Of a stretch of 64,000 nucleotides of DNA, positions 42,632-54,921 are shown piece by piece; within the stretch, counting starts at the first letter, position 1; each line of letters starts with the position of its first letter. The position numbers and the translations under genes were made by a program. Below the pieces are notes generated by a model. That model made no database searches. It was not told the origin of the DNA and saw nothing but the letters and a program-made list of their open reading frames with translations. Source of the DNA: Aphanomyces cochlioides (lineage: Eukaryota; Oomycota; Saprolegniomycetes; Saprolegniales; Verrucalvaceae); the NCBI GenBank assembly GCA_019828595.1, contig JAHQRK010000041.1, positions 62,001 through 126,000 of the forward strand. The letters run 5' to 3'.

Positions 42632-43516
42632 TTCCATACTATCGTATACCCACCGTGCCACACATACACTCATACAATCCTTTCCACTGCAAACAACCAC
42701 CACGGACACAGACATTATGCACATCGTAACCAAACACACGTCAATCAAAACAAACACTTTACACTCCAATCTCTCCACAAAAACACGATTCGACCAATGG
42801 ACATCAAAATTTCACATGGACATGATACCCGTCTAAAATACGCGAGCAGTTCCGATTTTGACTCTTCTTCGGATCGAAATCTTGTCCGAAAAACAAAGTT
42901 TCGTGCGGTACATCGACTTATTGAGAGCATATCAGTCTCCTGCTCGCGCAAGGAATGGGAGGGTATATCCTCAATACTCCGCAGAACAAATTCATAGGTT
43001 TCCATGAAACAAAAATATACCTGGTAAACACATGTTCAATCAGAATATCAATCATATTTCCATTCGGCACAACATTAAATTCTTTTCACTAAACAACAGC
43101 AAAGCTACACCAACTGTTTATCGTACTCAATCCATCAAGCAACATCGCTCAACTTGTTTCAAACAGTTCATATCATCTTGATTGGACTTGATTTTGTTTC
43201 ACATTCTACAGAAATGGTGGTAGTGTTTTCGAGGCTTTCTGAATAGGATGTTTTTGACAGTCATGAAAGTGTATAATTCTTGTTCCATGTGCTGGTGTAG
43301 ATTGTCGAAGTGAAGGTCTCGAGTTTATCAACAATGTTTTATCTGAGAGAAGCGTCGGTGTGCCTGGTGACGTAGTTTCTCTGTATAAATGTGTCGATAT
43401 TCGGAGAAGCGAGTGGTGACTACGACGGTGACATGATGCACGGGTGTGATATGGATTGTCATTGTAGGTATTGTATGAGTGTATGTTTGAAACGGTGAGG
43501 GAAGTATAGTATGGAA
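42632..43516 (+). repeat. Spacer 2 of the array (885 bp), normal orientation
   Basis: Same spacer with two extra A residues near 42890 (CCGAAAAACAAAG). No gene recognised. Confidence 0.88.
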
Positions 43517-43589
43517 TCCTCTATAGCTCAGTTGGTAGAGCGTACGGCTGTTAACCGTAAGGTCGCAGGTTCGAACCCTGCTGGAGGAG
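43517..43589 (+). tRNA. trnN(guu): tRNA-Asn (GUU)
   Basis: Complete 73-nt gene, empty target site with original flank. Confidence 0.98.
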
Positions 43590-44541
43590 TTCTTTTCTCT
43601 CTTTTGCATATCCCTTCCAACTTATCGACGTGATCGCAACAAACACATCCAACTCGCAATAGCTTTCACATCAAGTCTATAGAATGAGTAGCTTCTGACA
43701 TCTTTGATTAAGACGCGAGGAAAGAATGGACACGTTTTATTCTGCTGTGCACCTTTTAATGATATCATTTGTCGTGTTTGTAAATATCTCAATACTGTAA
43801 TTGAGACTATCTACACAACTATTTCAAGTCTGTGTCATTTCTGCTTTGTTGGCGCTGTCAGTCGACAAGCCAAGAAACGATTCACACGGATGCATAACAG
43901 CAATATCACACACATATGCGACAGAACTTTCTCCAGAATATGTTTGGCAGCAAGCTGCATAAAAAGGTAGGAATGTTACGATTGTGGTCTTGAGATGCGG
44001 TATATGGATTGATTTCGATCGATGTTAACGTCGTGAAAATATGTCCATGTATACCACCGAAATTTGACACAGTCCACATTGGAGACGATCACATTCTATG
44101 GAAAGAACAAGGTAATGGAGTGAGTACATCCATGTGCTATGATATTTCAAACCAAGTCAATGGAATACTTGTCTCTAGGTCGCTCTTGACGACCGTGATC
44201 CGTTGTCTAAGATATCAGTTGACAAAGTCTAAAAGACACCATATGAGTGATCTCTCCTCAAGTCCAATACAAGCCAAGTTAGCGTGGCGCACATCTGTTG
44301 CTGTCAGAGAATCGCTCATTGGAGTTTCTCTTATGTATTCTGCAATGACTTGCGCACTAGTTGATGAGCAGCAATTTTGAGGCCATTCCACATCATATTG
44401 GAGATAAAGGACTGGTATTGGATTGGCGTGACATAGTCTTCTTATTTACGCATATGTTGACTCGAAGAAGACATGCCGAGAATCTACACGTCAGTATTTG
44501 TATTGGTGATCAGTTATGGATATGCAAAAGAGAGAAAAGAA
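43590..44541 (+). repeat. Spacer 1 of the array (952 bp)
   Basis: Same spacer. Shares the CACACGGATGC variant with 9351-10305 but lacks that copy's TACA insertion. No gene recognised. Confidence 0.88.
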
Positions 44542-44614
44542 CTCCTCCAGCAGGGTTCGAACCTGCGACCTTACGGTTAACAGCCGTACGCTCTACCAAC
44601 TGAGCTATAGAGGA
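44542..44614 (-). tRNA. trnN(guu): tRNA-Asn (GUU)
   Basis: Complete 73-nt gene on the minus strand, empty target site, followed directly by spacer 2. Confidence 0.98.
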
Positions 44615-45497
44615 TTCCATACTATCGTATACCCACCGTGCCACACATACACTCATACAATCCTTTCCACTGCAAACAACCACCACGGACACAGACATTA
44701 TGCACATCGTAACCAAACACACGTCAATCAAAACAAACACTTTACACTCCAATCTCTCCACAAAAACACGATTCGACCAATGGACATCAAAATTTCACAT
44801 GGACATGATACCCGTCTAAAATACGCGAGCAGTTCCGATTTTGACTCTTCTTCGGATCGAAATCTTGTCCGAAACAAAGTTTCGTGCGGTACATCGACTT
44901 ATTGAGAGCATATCAGTCTCCTGCTCGCGCAAGGAATGGGAGGGTATATCCTCAATACTCCGCAGAACAAATTCATAGGTTTCCATGAAACAAAAATATA
45001 CCTGGTAAACACATGTTCAGTCAGAATATCAATCATATTTCCATTCGGCACAACATTAAATTCTTTTCACTAAACAACAGCAAAGCTACACCAACTGTTT
45101 ATCGTACTCAATCCATCAAGCAACATCGCTCAACTTGTTTCAAACAGTTCATATCATCTTGATTGGACTTGATTTTGTTTCACATTCTACAGAAATGGTG
45201 GAAGTGTTTTCGAGGCTTTCTGAATAGGATGTTTTTGACAGTCATGAAAGTGTATAATTCTTGTTCCATGTGCTGGTGTAGATTGTCGAAGTGAAGGTCT
45301 CGAGTTTATCAACAATGTTTTATCTGAGAGAAGCGTCGGTGTGCCTGGTGACGTAGTTTCTCTGTATAAATGTGTCGATATTCGGAGAAGCGAGTGGTGA
45401 CTACGACGGTGACATGATGCACGGGTGTGATATGGATTGTCATTGTAGGTATTGTATGAGTGTATGTTTGAAACGGTGAGGGAAGTATAGTATGGAA
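44615..45497 (+). repeat. Spacer 2 of the array (883 bp), normal orientation
   Basis: Same spacer with minor substitutions (GTTCAGTCAG; GTGGAAGTG). No gene recognised. Confidence 0.88.
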
Positions 45498-45511
45498 TCC
45501 TCTATAGCTCA
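45498..45511 (+). repeat. 14-nt tRNA-Asn fragment (duplication of A6)
   Basis: TCCTCTATAGCTCA directly before the 3' end of A6. Confidence 0.95.
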
Positions 45512-45589
45512 ATGTCAATGGGGAGTCTATTTGTAGTTAATGTAAACTACAAACTAATATTGCCCGAAGGCTCATCCCATTTCCAACTG

Positions 45590-46804
45590 CTAGGCTGAAT
45601 TGGTAATCAATTTGGCTTTTCGTTTTCTTGATTCGCTTCGACGTTGGGACTTCGATTTCTTCGGTGTTTGTAAGCTAACACGGCGAATATGTCGGATAAA
45701 ACTGACTCTTGGCATCTGACCCAGGGGGTATACATTTTCATTGTCTTGGATCATACATAGACTTCGGTCTATGCAGCGCTTGTATCGCTTGGCGAGGACC
45801 CAGCAATGGGATGTTGAATCAGTGACAGAAACAACCAAGAATTCTCCGTCAGGCTCATCCAATATCGCTCTACAGATATCACGAATTGGATCACCCACCG
45901 ATTGCTTGAGCAGTTGACGGGAGAATATGGCGTCGTTGTAGTGGAATCCATGTGTGTATGCCAGCTTGAGAAAATCATGCATCTTGGAAGGGGGAATGCC
46001 CGCGTCTTGAGGAACTCCATGGGCCTCTTTGAAACCCGAAATGACTTCTTCGCTGAGCTCAAAATTGGAGACATTCAAATTGGTAGCAACGATTCGGATT
46101 GCAGCCGCAAGACAAGATTTGTCACTGTTGTTGCCAATTTCTAGCCACAGAGGATCCATCGCTCGAAATTCAGCAAGCGTTGGGGCGAGACCAGTGTTCG
46201 TGAGGAAGTGGGCTCCAGCTTGTCGCCATCGTTGGTACATCGCCACGGCTTCTTGACACCCGCTGAGGTCTTTTTCGTCGAACCAGTCTTTGTCGAGTCC
46301 ATCCGGGCGTTGAAACTTCCAGTTGACTTGGTATTGAATAGTTGAAATTCGATTTCGCATTGATGCCACTTCGCGGTGGTCATCGATAAACAACACTTCA
46401 TCGATGTCATCATCGTCGGTTGGAATTCGCAGAGTGCGTGGGCGGTTGGTTGGGGCATCAGCCGTTGTCGCATTCGTTTGTGGCCTGGCTGGAACAGAAA
46501 CATCGTCCAATAGATCCATGAGGGATGGTAGCGGAGATCCATTGTCATTGCCCAAGGGGTCAAATTCGCGGGTGCTCGAGTTCAAAATGGACATATCAGG
46601 AGTAAATTGGTGTTCTTCAGTTGTAACTGGACTTGAAGGACGAGTGTCGGATGATTGCGTCATAGGTACAGAAATCTCAACTCCATCCACTCCCTCAAGA
46701 GTAATCCCTGGAGACATCGAGCTCCCCACACCTCGTGTAGTTATGGGTCTCGACGTCTGCGCGGGGAGTACGCTATCGGCAGTGAAAATCGTTGAAGCTT
46801 CCAT
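45590..46804 (-). CDS. Family A ORF3 (copy A6): chromodomain + putative cysteine protease
   Basis: 404 residues from the first ATG (46804); the frame is open upstream to 46966 without an AUG. Contains the chromodomain segment, Cys/His/Asp candidates and basic tail as in A8. Ends ITNSA like A3 and A4. It begins ~213 nt after the ORF2 stop (47018), in a different frame. Confidence 0.63.
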   Translation of the reverse strand: MEASTIFTADSVLPAQTSRPITTRGVGSSMSPGITLEGVDGVEISVPMTQSSDTRPSSPVTTEEHQFTPDMSILNSSTREFDPLGNDNGSPLPSLMDLLDDVSVPARPQTNATTADAPTNRPRTLRIPTDDDDIDEVLFIDDHREVASMRNRISTIQYQVNWKFQRPDGLDKDWFDEKDLSGCQEAVAMYQRWRQAGAHFLTNTGLAPTLAEFRAMDPLWLEIGNNSDKSCLAAAIRIVATNLNVSNFELSEEVISGFKEAHGVPQDAGIPPSKMHDFLKLAYTHGFHYNDAIFSRQLLKQSVGDPIRDICRAILDEPDGEFLVVSVTDSTSHCWVLAKRYKRCIDRSLCMIQDNENVYPLGQMPRVSFIRHIRRVSLQTPKKSKSQRRSESRKRKAKLITNSA

Positions 46805-47017
46805 TGTTGTTGTCTTGGGTAAAATCAAAAGTGAGTCTTGGAGAATTGTTTTGAGATTCTCACTGAACTTATTCTCAGTTGCGACACTTGAGTCAGGCAC
46901 GATTTGATTGGGCAGTGAAATGTTTTGCGCGGATCGTGAGTGATGGTCGCCAGGATTCCCAATCAAAAATTCAGCTGGGATACCAAGTCAAGAATACAGC
47001 TGGGGCTTGTAATCAAA

Positions 47018-50000
47018 TTACTGGTGTTCAACTCGAAAAGACATGGGATATTTGTCGAATAGCTCGTTGTATCCAGCTTGAGAGAAAAGGACTGAGACCG
47101 CTTCGATGATGTTTCGATAGTCGAAGTCGTCAGGCGAGAGCAAACGAATTGTTCGCCTGATGGAAGCTGTCCAACTGACAAATATAATCTCGTTCCATAG
47201 TAAAATCGGTAGAGGCCTTTTGCCATCGAACTTGGTTGCATTTCTTTGAGTCCATAAGGAGTACGTGATGGAAGCACAAAGGAGGGACCATAATTTGAAT
47301 AATGCGTCATGCAGGTGTTTTCCTCGCGTATTGGTCTTGAAGCGACTGATATTCGTGGTGGTTGCCCAATCAAACTTAACACCATAAGCACTCCATGCTC
47401 GCTCTTGGAACATCCAAACTTGATGTACATGATGACATGTATGGAAGGCATGATGAAAAGTCTCAACATCCGAGCAATCTTCATAGACACAACAAATAGC
47501 GTCAGGGTTTTGGATCTGCATATAGGAAAACCTCGAGTTGACGGGTAACATCTTCATGTGCAATCGAAACCATACATCGCCTTGAACAGGTGGAGGTAGA
47601 TTACACACAGTACGAATGAGACGGATATACTTTGCTATGTCTTTGTCAGTTCTTGTCGTAGTCTTCATAGGATGTATAGCTTCAGTCTGGGGGGCGTGGT
47701 AAGCTAAATGCACCACTTTTTTCTTGGGCCACGACTCGAAAGGTAAATCAGCATCCTTGATTCTGGCTGTAAACGGATGTTGACAAGTCGGGACATTAGG
47801 CAGTGGCGACCCTTGCCGAATGTCAAACGATCGAACAACTTTGTCGAAGATTCGTGTGAGTTGATTGTAAATGTCGGTTGTGCGGGGCAATGTGGCAAAG
47901 TCCATGACTCCGTCCTGGTTTAGACAAACTTGGGCAGCTGGATTGTTCGACGACATTCGGTTCACGAACATGGTCTCTGTTGGCCAAGCGCCATGTGGGG
48001 TCAGGAAATCCTTCAGGCATCTGAGACCATTTTTGGCCCCGTGGCGGCACCAGAGACGCATGTCTTCATCTTTCACGACATTTGCTAACATCTTAGCAGA
48101 GCCGAAGTGCATTGCGTCGTAGGCTGTGAGCCATACCGGGAGGTTCAGTACCGTGTCGAGATTTGGAGGCACGCCGATTCGCTTACTCATGTCTGTGGCT
48201 GACCAATGTTTCCAAGTATCAAGCCACAGTGGATGGAGCTCGCGAAGCAAAAGCCACTTGGAGCTTGCATTTGGGTAGTATGAAAGAAAATCGAATGGGT
48301 GACTGTCTCGGAATAACTGATGTATTGTGCGGCTAAATTGTCGCTGTACAAGTTTCTTCCACACCAGGATTTCACCAGGAGAATCGGCAGACATAAAGAG
48401 CTGTAAACGAAGAAGGCGTTGTGTTCGCAGCCTCGATGCAATGTGGGGGATTCCCAGGCCTAAAGGCTTGTCGTACTGCCACCTTCTATGGATTGAGGGA
48501 CGGTAACTCTCATCGAGCTGGGTCTTGCGGCAAAGTATGAACTTGTTTAACATTTGTTGCCACGTAACGACCATAGCAGGAGGCACAGGTACAACGGCTG
48601 TTACATGCCACAACATAGATAGCAACATCGTGGAGGCAATAAGCTTTCGGCCCTGCAATGTCCTTGCTCGTTTACCCCATAGTTGAAAGGACGAGATGAA
48701 TTTGTCGTTGAGTTTTTGAAGTTGGGAGTCAGCCGAAAGTCGATGGCCAAAGAGAATACCAAGATATTTCGTACACTGACCAGTTGGTACGATATTGAGC
48801 AAACCATCTGCTTCGATGTCTTCTTGATCGAGATGGTCGTTGAGAACCAAGGTCATGCACTTGGAACGATTCAGACGGGCCCCTGAAGCCGTGCAAAACT
48901 CTTCCACAATTGCCATTTGCTCCACAGCAGATTGCAGCGAGTTTGATAACAACGTCGAGTCGTCGGCAAATAATATACTCGTAATAACTGAGTCGTGGGG
49001 GAGAGCGATTCCAAGATGTGGGGACGCTCGGAGCATCTCACCAAGAGGTTCTAGGTATAGGACGAACAGTAGGCATGATAAAGGACAGCCTTGTTTGACG
49101 CCTCGGGTAGGTCGGATCTTAGGGCCAAGCTCGCCATTGAAGATGATCTGGACCAAAGGTGAGTCGTACAAAAGAGCTACCCACGCAATGAAACCATCAC
49201 CAGTGTTGACTTCTCTCAGCACATCAAGCATAAATTCTCGATCCACCATGTCGTACGCTTTCGAAAAGTCAAGGAATGTTGCATAGTAGTCGTGATCTTC
49301 GTTGGTGCAAAACGTTTGCAAAGTTTGCACAAGCAGGACGTGGTCATGCAGCCGTCGTCCTGGGACAAAGCCAGCTTGACTTGGGTGAAGAGATGAGGAG
49401 CTACTGTAGCCAGGCGATAAGCGAGGGCACGGGATAGTATCTTCACCTCCACTGACATGAGTGCAATAGGTCGGTAGTTTCCAGGATCGCCTCGATCACC
49501 AGCTTTGAAGAGCAGAGCCACAGCACTACGCCTTTGTTGAAGGAGTAGTTTACCGTGGTGGTGAAGTTGGTAGTTGAAGACCCTGACCAGGATTTCGGAG
49601 AAAGCCTCGGGTGCTACTTGGAAGAAGGCCGCTGGCCATCCATCAGGACCAGGAGACTTGTTTGGACTCATTGTCTTGAGAGCACTACACAGCTCGGCTG
49701 CTGTGATAGGTCTGTCTAGCTCCTCGCGTTGCTCATCATTGAGTTTGCGGGAGATAAACCGTATGACAGCCCTCCGCCTCGCCCGGTTTAGCCGAGGTTG
49801 TTCGCCACGAGTGGTAGTCATTATTGCCTTCCAATGGGCAGTGAATCTCTCTTTGATAGTGGTAGGATCAGACACGGGAATGCCATCGACGTTGACCGTC
49901 GTGATAGGAACCTTGAGTCCTTGTGGCCTTCGAAAGAAGTGGCTCGTACCGCGTTCGTTGATATTTGCATGAAAATCGAATTGCTGATCCATGCGGTATT

Positions 50001-51132
50001 GGCGATATTCGATTCTTGCGTTTTCCAGCGCCAACCGAGTAGCATCAACGGCAGCCTCGTCGAGCAAGCCAGCTTCGTATGATCGTTGTGCAGATATATG
50101 TCTCAGTTTTAGGCTTTTGAGCTCGTGTTGCATGGATTGGAGGTGGTGGCGATGACATTGTTGTAAACGTCGTTTGATTCGCTTAAGCCACCCATACCAG
50201 ACGGCTCCCATGTTTGTCGATTCGTCCGCACGCATCTCAGAGAGGAGGTGTGATGCCTCTTCTCGTATGGCTTTGATGACGAGCGGGTCTTTGAGTAGCT
50301 CTCTCGGCAGCCTCCAGTAGCCACGGGTCGTGGGTGTATGACTTGTAGAGAGAACGACAGTGTGCTCCAAGTGATCTCCGGCAAAGCTGTTAGTGGCATA
50401 TTTTGAGCTTTGGTAGGATTGGGCAACTAAATCTTGGTCAATGAACCAGTAGTCCAGACGATTGCTTCGTCCTGGACCGCTTGCCAGTCTTTCGTGAGGG
50501 TGGTGTAGGCGCCACGCGTCGATGACTCCTAGTTGTGACAGCCAGGCAAGACATTCGACTTTTCCAAAGGTGTGATCTTGCCGTGGTTTGGAAGCATCGA
50601 GGTGTTCGTTGACAGGAAGGTTAAAATCTCCCCCAACCAGGTGTACACTGTTAGCTTCAAAAGCGCGAGGGAGACTGTCAAAGAAACTAGCCCGATGTTG
50701 AGGGGTAACTGGCGCGTAAATGTTGTGGATGTAGACTGGGGTTTCATCCCAGTACGTTTTGATCACAATATAACGGCCAGGGATATCGTGTTGTGATAAG
50801 TGCACCAGGCTTGAGAATCCAGGCATCGATTCGTGAAAGTATGATGCAACGCCACATCGACGGTTGTTCAAATTGTCCGTGCGGGTTGTTCGTAAGTCGT
50901 TGGTAAAAAGTTTGTACTTGCTAACACCCACTTCGTTGTCGAGGTGAGTGTGGAAAGTGTCAAGATGTTTTGCGTTGTTGAGTTTCGTTTCTTGAAAGAG
51001 AACAGCTTGTGTCGGTTTCCGAAGACGCCGTGCAACAAGATGTCCGTTTTCTTTCAGCCCATTGAGGTTGCTCGTCGTCACTTCAAGTATGGGGAGCTTG
51101 ACAAAATGACCAGCCGCGACCACTTTAGCCAC
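47018..51132 (-). pseudogene. Family A ORF2, single-base deletion
   Basis: Open from the non-AUG start at 51132 through the endonuclease and first RT motifs. At about 49388 one T is missing (GGTGAAGAGATG against GGTGAATGAGATG on the plus strand), so the first frame runs to 49216 as nonsense. The correct frame resumes downstream with motif A, motif B, a LADD-type motif C (Leu for the Phe of FADD, codons TSILFADD) and the C-terminus. Otherwise like the intact A8 protein. Confidence 0.9.
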
Positions 51133-53590
51133 GGGAAGCGATCGTTGTGAGATCCGCTAGGTCGCCGTGAATTAAAGTAGGTTCGCTTGGGTGAAACATG
51201 ACTTGATTGTGGAGAGTGATATCCAAATCGTTGCTTTCGTGTAGTTGAAGGATTTTTGTCATGATGTGACACATCGATTCTCCGTCGCCAGTGTACATGA
51301 ATTCCATTCTGTTCCATATGTGGAGGCCAAGGTCGGTGTACATCAGGAGTGACATGAGCGTTTCGGAGGATAGACTGCGTTTACCAAGGCGAGAGGGTAA
51401 CGCTGTCACTGGACTTTTTGTTGAGGCCAAAATTGCCGCATCGCTATTGAAATATAGTGGAGCATGAACTGCCATCAATACTTCTGCAATGGCCAGCACT
51501 TCTTCGACTTCAACTCTGTTGAGGACGATGTCATCATCGGTGATGATTGCCTCGATGAGTGGGAGGTTGTTGACCATCTTCTGGTCACTGAACACCGAGA
51601 TCACGTGGTCGTGAGTGATTGGAGTGCCGAATGTTGCCTCGTAGAGCTGACCAAAAGATTTTGTGCCACCACCAGACGCTCTTAGCCAACGATTAAGCAG
51701 TCGAAGACGAACAAAGTATTCGAAGCTGTCACGATTGGAGACAAAAATTTGGTGCAGTTGCAGTCCAAATTCGATTGGCGCACGTTCTAGATGGATGCAG
51801 ATCGTGTCAACACGCCCGTCCGTAATCAATTTCAATAAGTTGAAGGAATCGTGCGCTAACGCTTCCTTAACTTGGGCCGGGATATGTTGTGGTGCGTTTT
51901 GAGCCTTGGTGTCAAGGTCGTTGAGCTCGGCAAGTATGGCATCGAGAGACTTCTCAAACCTTTGGATTGAGCCCTCGTGGGGTTTGATCCCGCTAATGAA
52001 CTCTTCAGCGGCAACGTGCACCTTGTCACCAGATTTGAGTGTCAGCTTTGGAACAATTACTTTGACAGTGGTGTTGCCAACTGTCGTTTCGTGTTCCTCG
52101 GGCTCAACATTAGCGCGTTCGTCCAGAGCCGCAAACATGTTCGGGGAGATCCAAGGACGATCAGGAGCTGGGATTGAGCCAGCGGAGATTGGGGTTTTCT
52201 TTCTTTTGCCTGTAGTTTGAACTTCAGTCCATTCCTTGTTGCTGTCTCGGGTCGTTTTCTGCCGTTTGGCAGTGGATGTCGAGACAGCGGCGTCTCCCCG
52301 TGGGCGGTGAGGGGTTGCGTGAAGTCCATGTTGGGTGGCGATTACATCGAGGTCAAGGCGCGCGAGCTTCTTGTCACGGTAAAACCATCCTTGACCAAAC
52401 ACGCGGAGGCACCGACCCTTGAAAATGAATTCTTCAATTGATCGACCGTCATTGTGCATAGATTCGGGTATAGCTGTCCCTTCAAAATACAAGCGATAAC
52501 GAGAGCTAGCCAAGCCAGTCGTCGAGGAAACTGTGGAGTATGAGCCCCACAAAAAGCGCGGCTCAAGCTTTGACATGATGCTGAACATGAGACGTTCTTC
52601 ATCCTGTCCTTGGAGACCAGATGGGATATCGATGAAATATCCATCAAGTATATGGGGCTCAGTCATGACAAATCTCTGAGAGCTGCCATCCTTTGCCACT
52701 TGGATCTTGAGAGAGACTCCACGCAGCTTTTTAAGAGCATCTTCAGAGGCTATGCCCCACTTGAGAAGACGATTGGAGACATCTTTCTCGCACTTGATGA
52801 CATCGACAAATGCATCGTCCAAATCAAGCGCTTGGTTGTCAAACAATAGAGATGTCATTGCCTTGGAGATGTCGATGTATTTGGTGTATTGGCCAGTGGA
52901 CATTTGTAGCCAGCCAACAACATCTCTGGGGGAATGTTTTTGGATGGGCAAAGTGTCGTCAAACGTGAGAGATCCTGTCGCGCGTTTTTGCAACAAGGAC
53001 GCCAGCTCGGCCATAGTTGGTCGATAATGGCCGACGTCACTGTTCCGCTGAGCCTTGGCAGATTTAGCTCTCTGCTTGGCTTGGAATTCCCACACGCATT
53101 CGTTTGGCTTTTTGGTCGAGGTGTTCGACTCGGGTGGTATTGGCACGGAGCGTGTTGTAGCAGGAGGCGAGGCATCGATTTGAGCTTCAGGCTCCATTTC
53201 CACATCAACATTGGTGTCGCGAATCGATTGGTCTTCAGAGCGCGGCTCCAGCTCAGTGGCTTGAGTAATCGGTGGGGTATGTGGTTGGTTGTTGTTGGAG
53301 ATATCCTCTATGTCTTCATCAGGCATCGGAGAAACATTATCCTTGTTGACAGTTTTGTCGCTGGTACGAGCGCTTGGTAATGGCACGCGACCACCGAGTG
53401 TAGCAAGACGTATGGGCGGTTGAGCAGCAGGCGGAGTTTTGTCGATGATTGAGTCAGGTTCATCGTCATCATCATCGTCAACAATCACCTCCATGATACT
53501 AGAAGCGTCCGAGGTATTGCGAAAGGGAGAGACAGAAAAAGCTGAGGGCTTGTGTGCATGAGCACGGCTGGAAGAGCGGGTAGTCGCCAT
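51125..53590 (-). CDS. Family A ORF1 protein (821 aa)
   Basis: Starts at the ATG 52 nt from the element 5' end (MATTRSSSRA). Residues 1-165 are low-complexity with an Asp run (38-43). The conserved core spans ~166-420 (VWEFQAKQR, PTMAELASLL, DTLPIQKHS, VGWLQM, RFLWGSY, RYRLYFEGT, FKGRCLRVFGQGW). A basic KRKKTP patch lies near 462, then SPNMFAALDER near 482. It ends SRG with a TAA overlapping the ORF2 start. No zinc knuckle. Probably the RNA-binding protein of the element, by position only. Confidence 0.85.
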   Translation of the reverse strand: MATTRSSSRAHAHKPSAFSVSPFRNTSDASSIMEVIVDDDDDDEPDSIIDKTPPAAQPPIRLATLGGRVPLPSARTSDKTVNKDNVSPMPDEDIEDISNNNQPHTPPITQATELEPRSEDQSIRDTNVDVEMEPEAQIDASPPATTRSVPIPPESNTSTKKPNECVWEFQAKQRAKSAKAQRNSDVGHYRPTMAELASLLQKRATGSLTFDDTLPIQKHSPRDVVGWLQMSTGQYTKYIDISKAMTSLLFDNQALDLDDAFVDVIKCEKDVSNRLLKWGIASEDALKKLRGVSLKIQVAKDGSSQRFVMTEPHILDGYFIDIPSGLQGQDEERLMFSIMSKLEPRFLWGSYSTVSSTTGLASSRYRLYFEGTAIPESMHNDGRSIEEFIFKGRCLRVFGQGWFYRDKKLARLDLDVIATQHGLHATPHRPRGDAAVSTSTAKRQKTTRDSNKEWTEVQTTGKRKKTPISAGSIPAPDRPWISPNMFAALDERANVEPEEHETTVGNTTVKVIVPKLTLKSGDKVHVAAEEFISGIKPHEGSIQRFEKSLDAILAELNDLDTKAQNAPQHIPAQVKEALAHDSFNLLKLITDGRVDTICIHLERAPIEFGLQLHQIFVSNRDSFEYFVRLRLLNRWLRASGGGTKSFGQLYEATFGTPITHDHVISVFSDQKMVNNLPLIEAIITDDDIVLNRVEVEEVLAIAEVLMAVHAPLYFNSDAAILASTKSPVTALPSRLGKRSLSSETLMSLLMYTDLGLHIWNRMEFMYTGDGESMCHIMTKILQLHESNDLDITLHNQVMFHPSEPTLIHGDLADLTTIASRG

Positions 53591-53642
53591 GTTGTCAGTT
53601 TTGGACAGTGGTACTGCGGGGTAGCTGGCAAATTGGAAACTA

Positions 53643-53715
53643 TCCTCTATAGCTCAGTTGGTAGAGCGTACGGCTGTTAACCGTAAGGTCGCAGGTTCGA
53701 ACCCTGCTGGAGGAG
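53643..53715 (+). tRNA. trnN(guu): tRNA-Asn (GUU), rebuilt beside A6
   Basis: Complete 73-nt gene; its 5' flank is the conserved 5' end of full-length A6, divergently oriented. Confidence 0.97.
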
Positions 53716-54667
53716 TTCTTTTCTCTCTTTTGCATATCCCTTCCAACTTATCGACGTGATCGCAACAAACACATCCAACTCGCAATAGCTTTCACATCAA
53801 GTCTATAGAATGAGTAGCTTCTGACATCTTTGATTAAGACGCGAGGAAAGAATGGACACGTTTTATTCTGCTGTGCACCTTTTAATGATATCATTTGTCG
53901 TGTTTGTAAATATCTCAATACTGTAATTGAGACTATCTTCACAACTATTTCAAGTCTGTGTCATTTCTGCTTTGTTGGCGCTGTCAGTCGACAAGCCAAG
54001 AAACGATTCACACAGATGCATAACAGCAATATCACACACATATGCGACAGAACTTTCTCCAGAATATGTTTGGCAGCAAGCTGCATAAAATGGTAGGAAT
54101 GTTACGATTGTGGTCTTGAGATGCGGTAGATGGATTGATTTCGATCGATGTTAACGTCGTGAAAATATGTCCATGTATACCACCGAAATTTGACACAGTC
54201 CACATTGGAGACGATCACATTCTATGCAAAGAACAAGGTAATGGAGTGAGTACATCCATGTGCTATGATATTTCAAACCAAGTCAATGGAATACTTGTCT
54301 CTAGGTCGCTCTTGACGACCGTGATCCGTTGTCTAAGATATCAGTTGACAAAGTCTAAAAGACACCATATGAGTGATCTCTCCTCAAGTCCAATACAAGC
54401 CAAGTTAGCGTGGCGCACATCTGTTGCTGTCAGAGAATCGCTCATTGGAGTTTCTCTTATGTATTCTGCAATGACTTGCGCACTAGTTGATGAGCAGCAA
54501 TTTTGAGGCCATTCCACATCATATTGGAGATAAAGGACTGGTATTGGATTGGCGTGACATAGTCTTCTTATTTACGCATATGTTGACTCGAAGAAGACAT
54601 GCCGAGAATCTACACGTCAGTATTTGTATTGGTGATCAGTTATGGATATGCAAAAGAGAGAAAAGAA
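53716..54667 (+). repeat. Spacer 1 of the array (952 bp)
   Basis: Same spacer; one T-to-G change (GCGGTAGATGG). No gene recognised. Confidence 0.88.
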
Positions 54668-54740
54668 CTCCTCCAGCAGGGTTCGAACCTGCGACCTTAC
54701 GGTTAACAGCCGTACGCTCTACCAACTGAGCTATAGAGGA
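54668..54740 (-). tRNA. trnN(guu): tRNA-Asn (GUU), rebuilt beside A7
   Basis: Complete 73-nt gene on the minus strand; the 5' flank is the truncated end of A7. Confidence 0.97.
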
Positions 54741-54907
54741 TTAGCTTACAAACACCGAAGAAATCGAAGTCCCAACGTCGAAGCGAATCAAGAAAACGAA
54801 AAGCCAAATTGATTTCCAATTCAGCCTAGCAGTTGGAAATGGGATGAGCCTTCGGGCAATATTAGTTTGTAGTTTACATTAACTACAAATAGACTCCCCA
54901 TTGACAT
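54741..54907 (+). mobile_element. Family A LINE copy A7, 167-bp 3' remnant
   Basis: The shortest copy: the last ~28 codons of ORF3 plus the 3' UTR. Even this one shows the exact target junctions and the 14-nt duplication, so the 3' end alone is enough to identify an insertion. Confidence 0.92.
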
Positions 54908-54921
54908 TGAGCTATAGAGGA
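54908..54921 (-). repeat. 14-nt tRNA-Asn fragment (duplication of A7)
   Basis: TGAGCTATAGAGGA followed by the flank TTCCATACTATACTTCC, the end of spacer 2 that normally adjoins a plus-strand tRNA. Confidence 0.95.

Larger units (their letters stand above)
45512..53642 (-). mobile_element. Family A LINE copy A6, full length (8131 bp), ORF2 frameshifted
   Basis: Complete from the conserved 5' end (AGTTTCCAATTTGCC) to the 3' end, in antisense orientation to the tRNA at 53643. ORF1 and ORF3 are open; ORF2 has lost one base near 49388. One extra base separates the 5' end from the tRNA, which can equally be read as a 15-nt duplication. Confidence 0.94.

Noticed and set aside
45512..53642. LTR retrotransposon or DNA transposon
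   Set aside because: No terminal direct or inverted repeats, integrase or transposase; variable 5' truncation with constant 3' ends is LINE behaviour.
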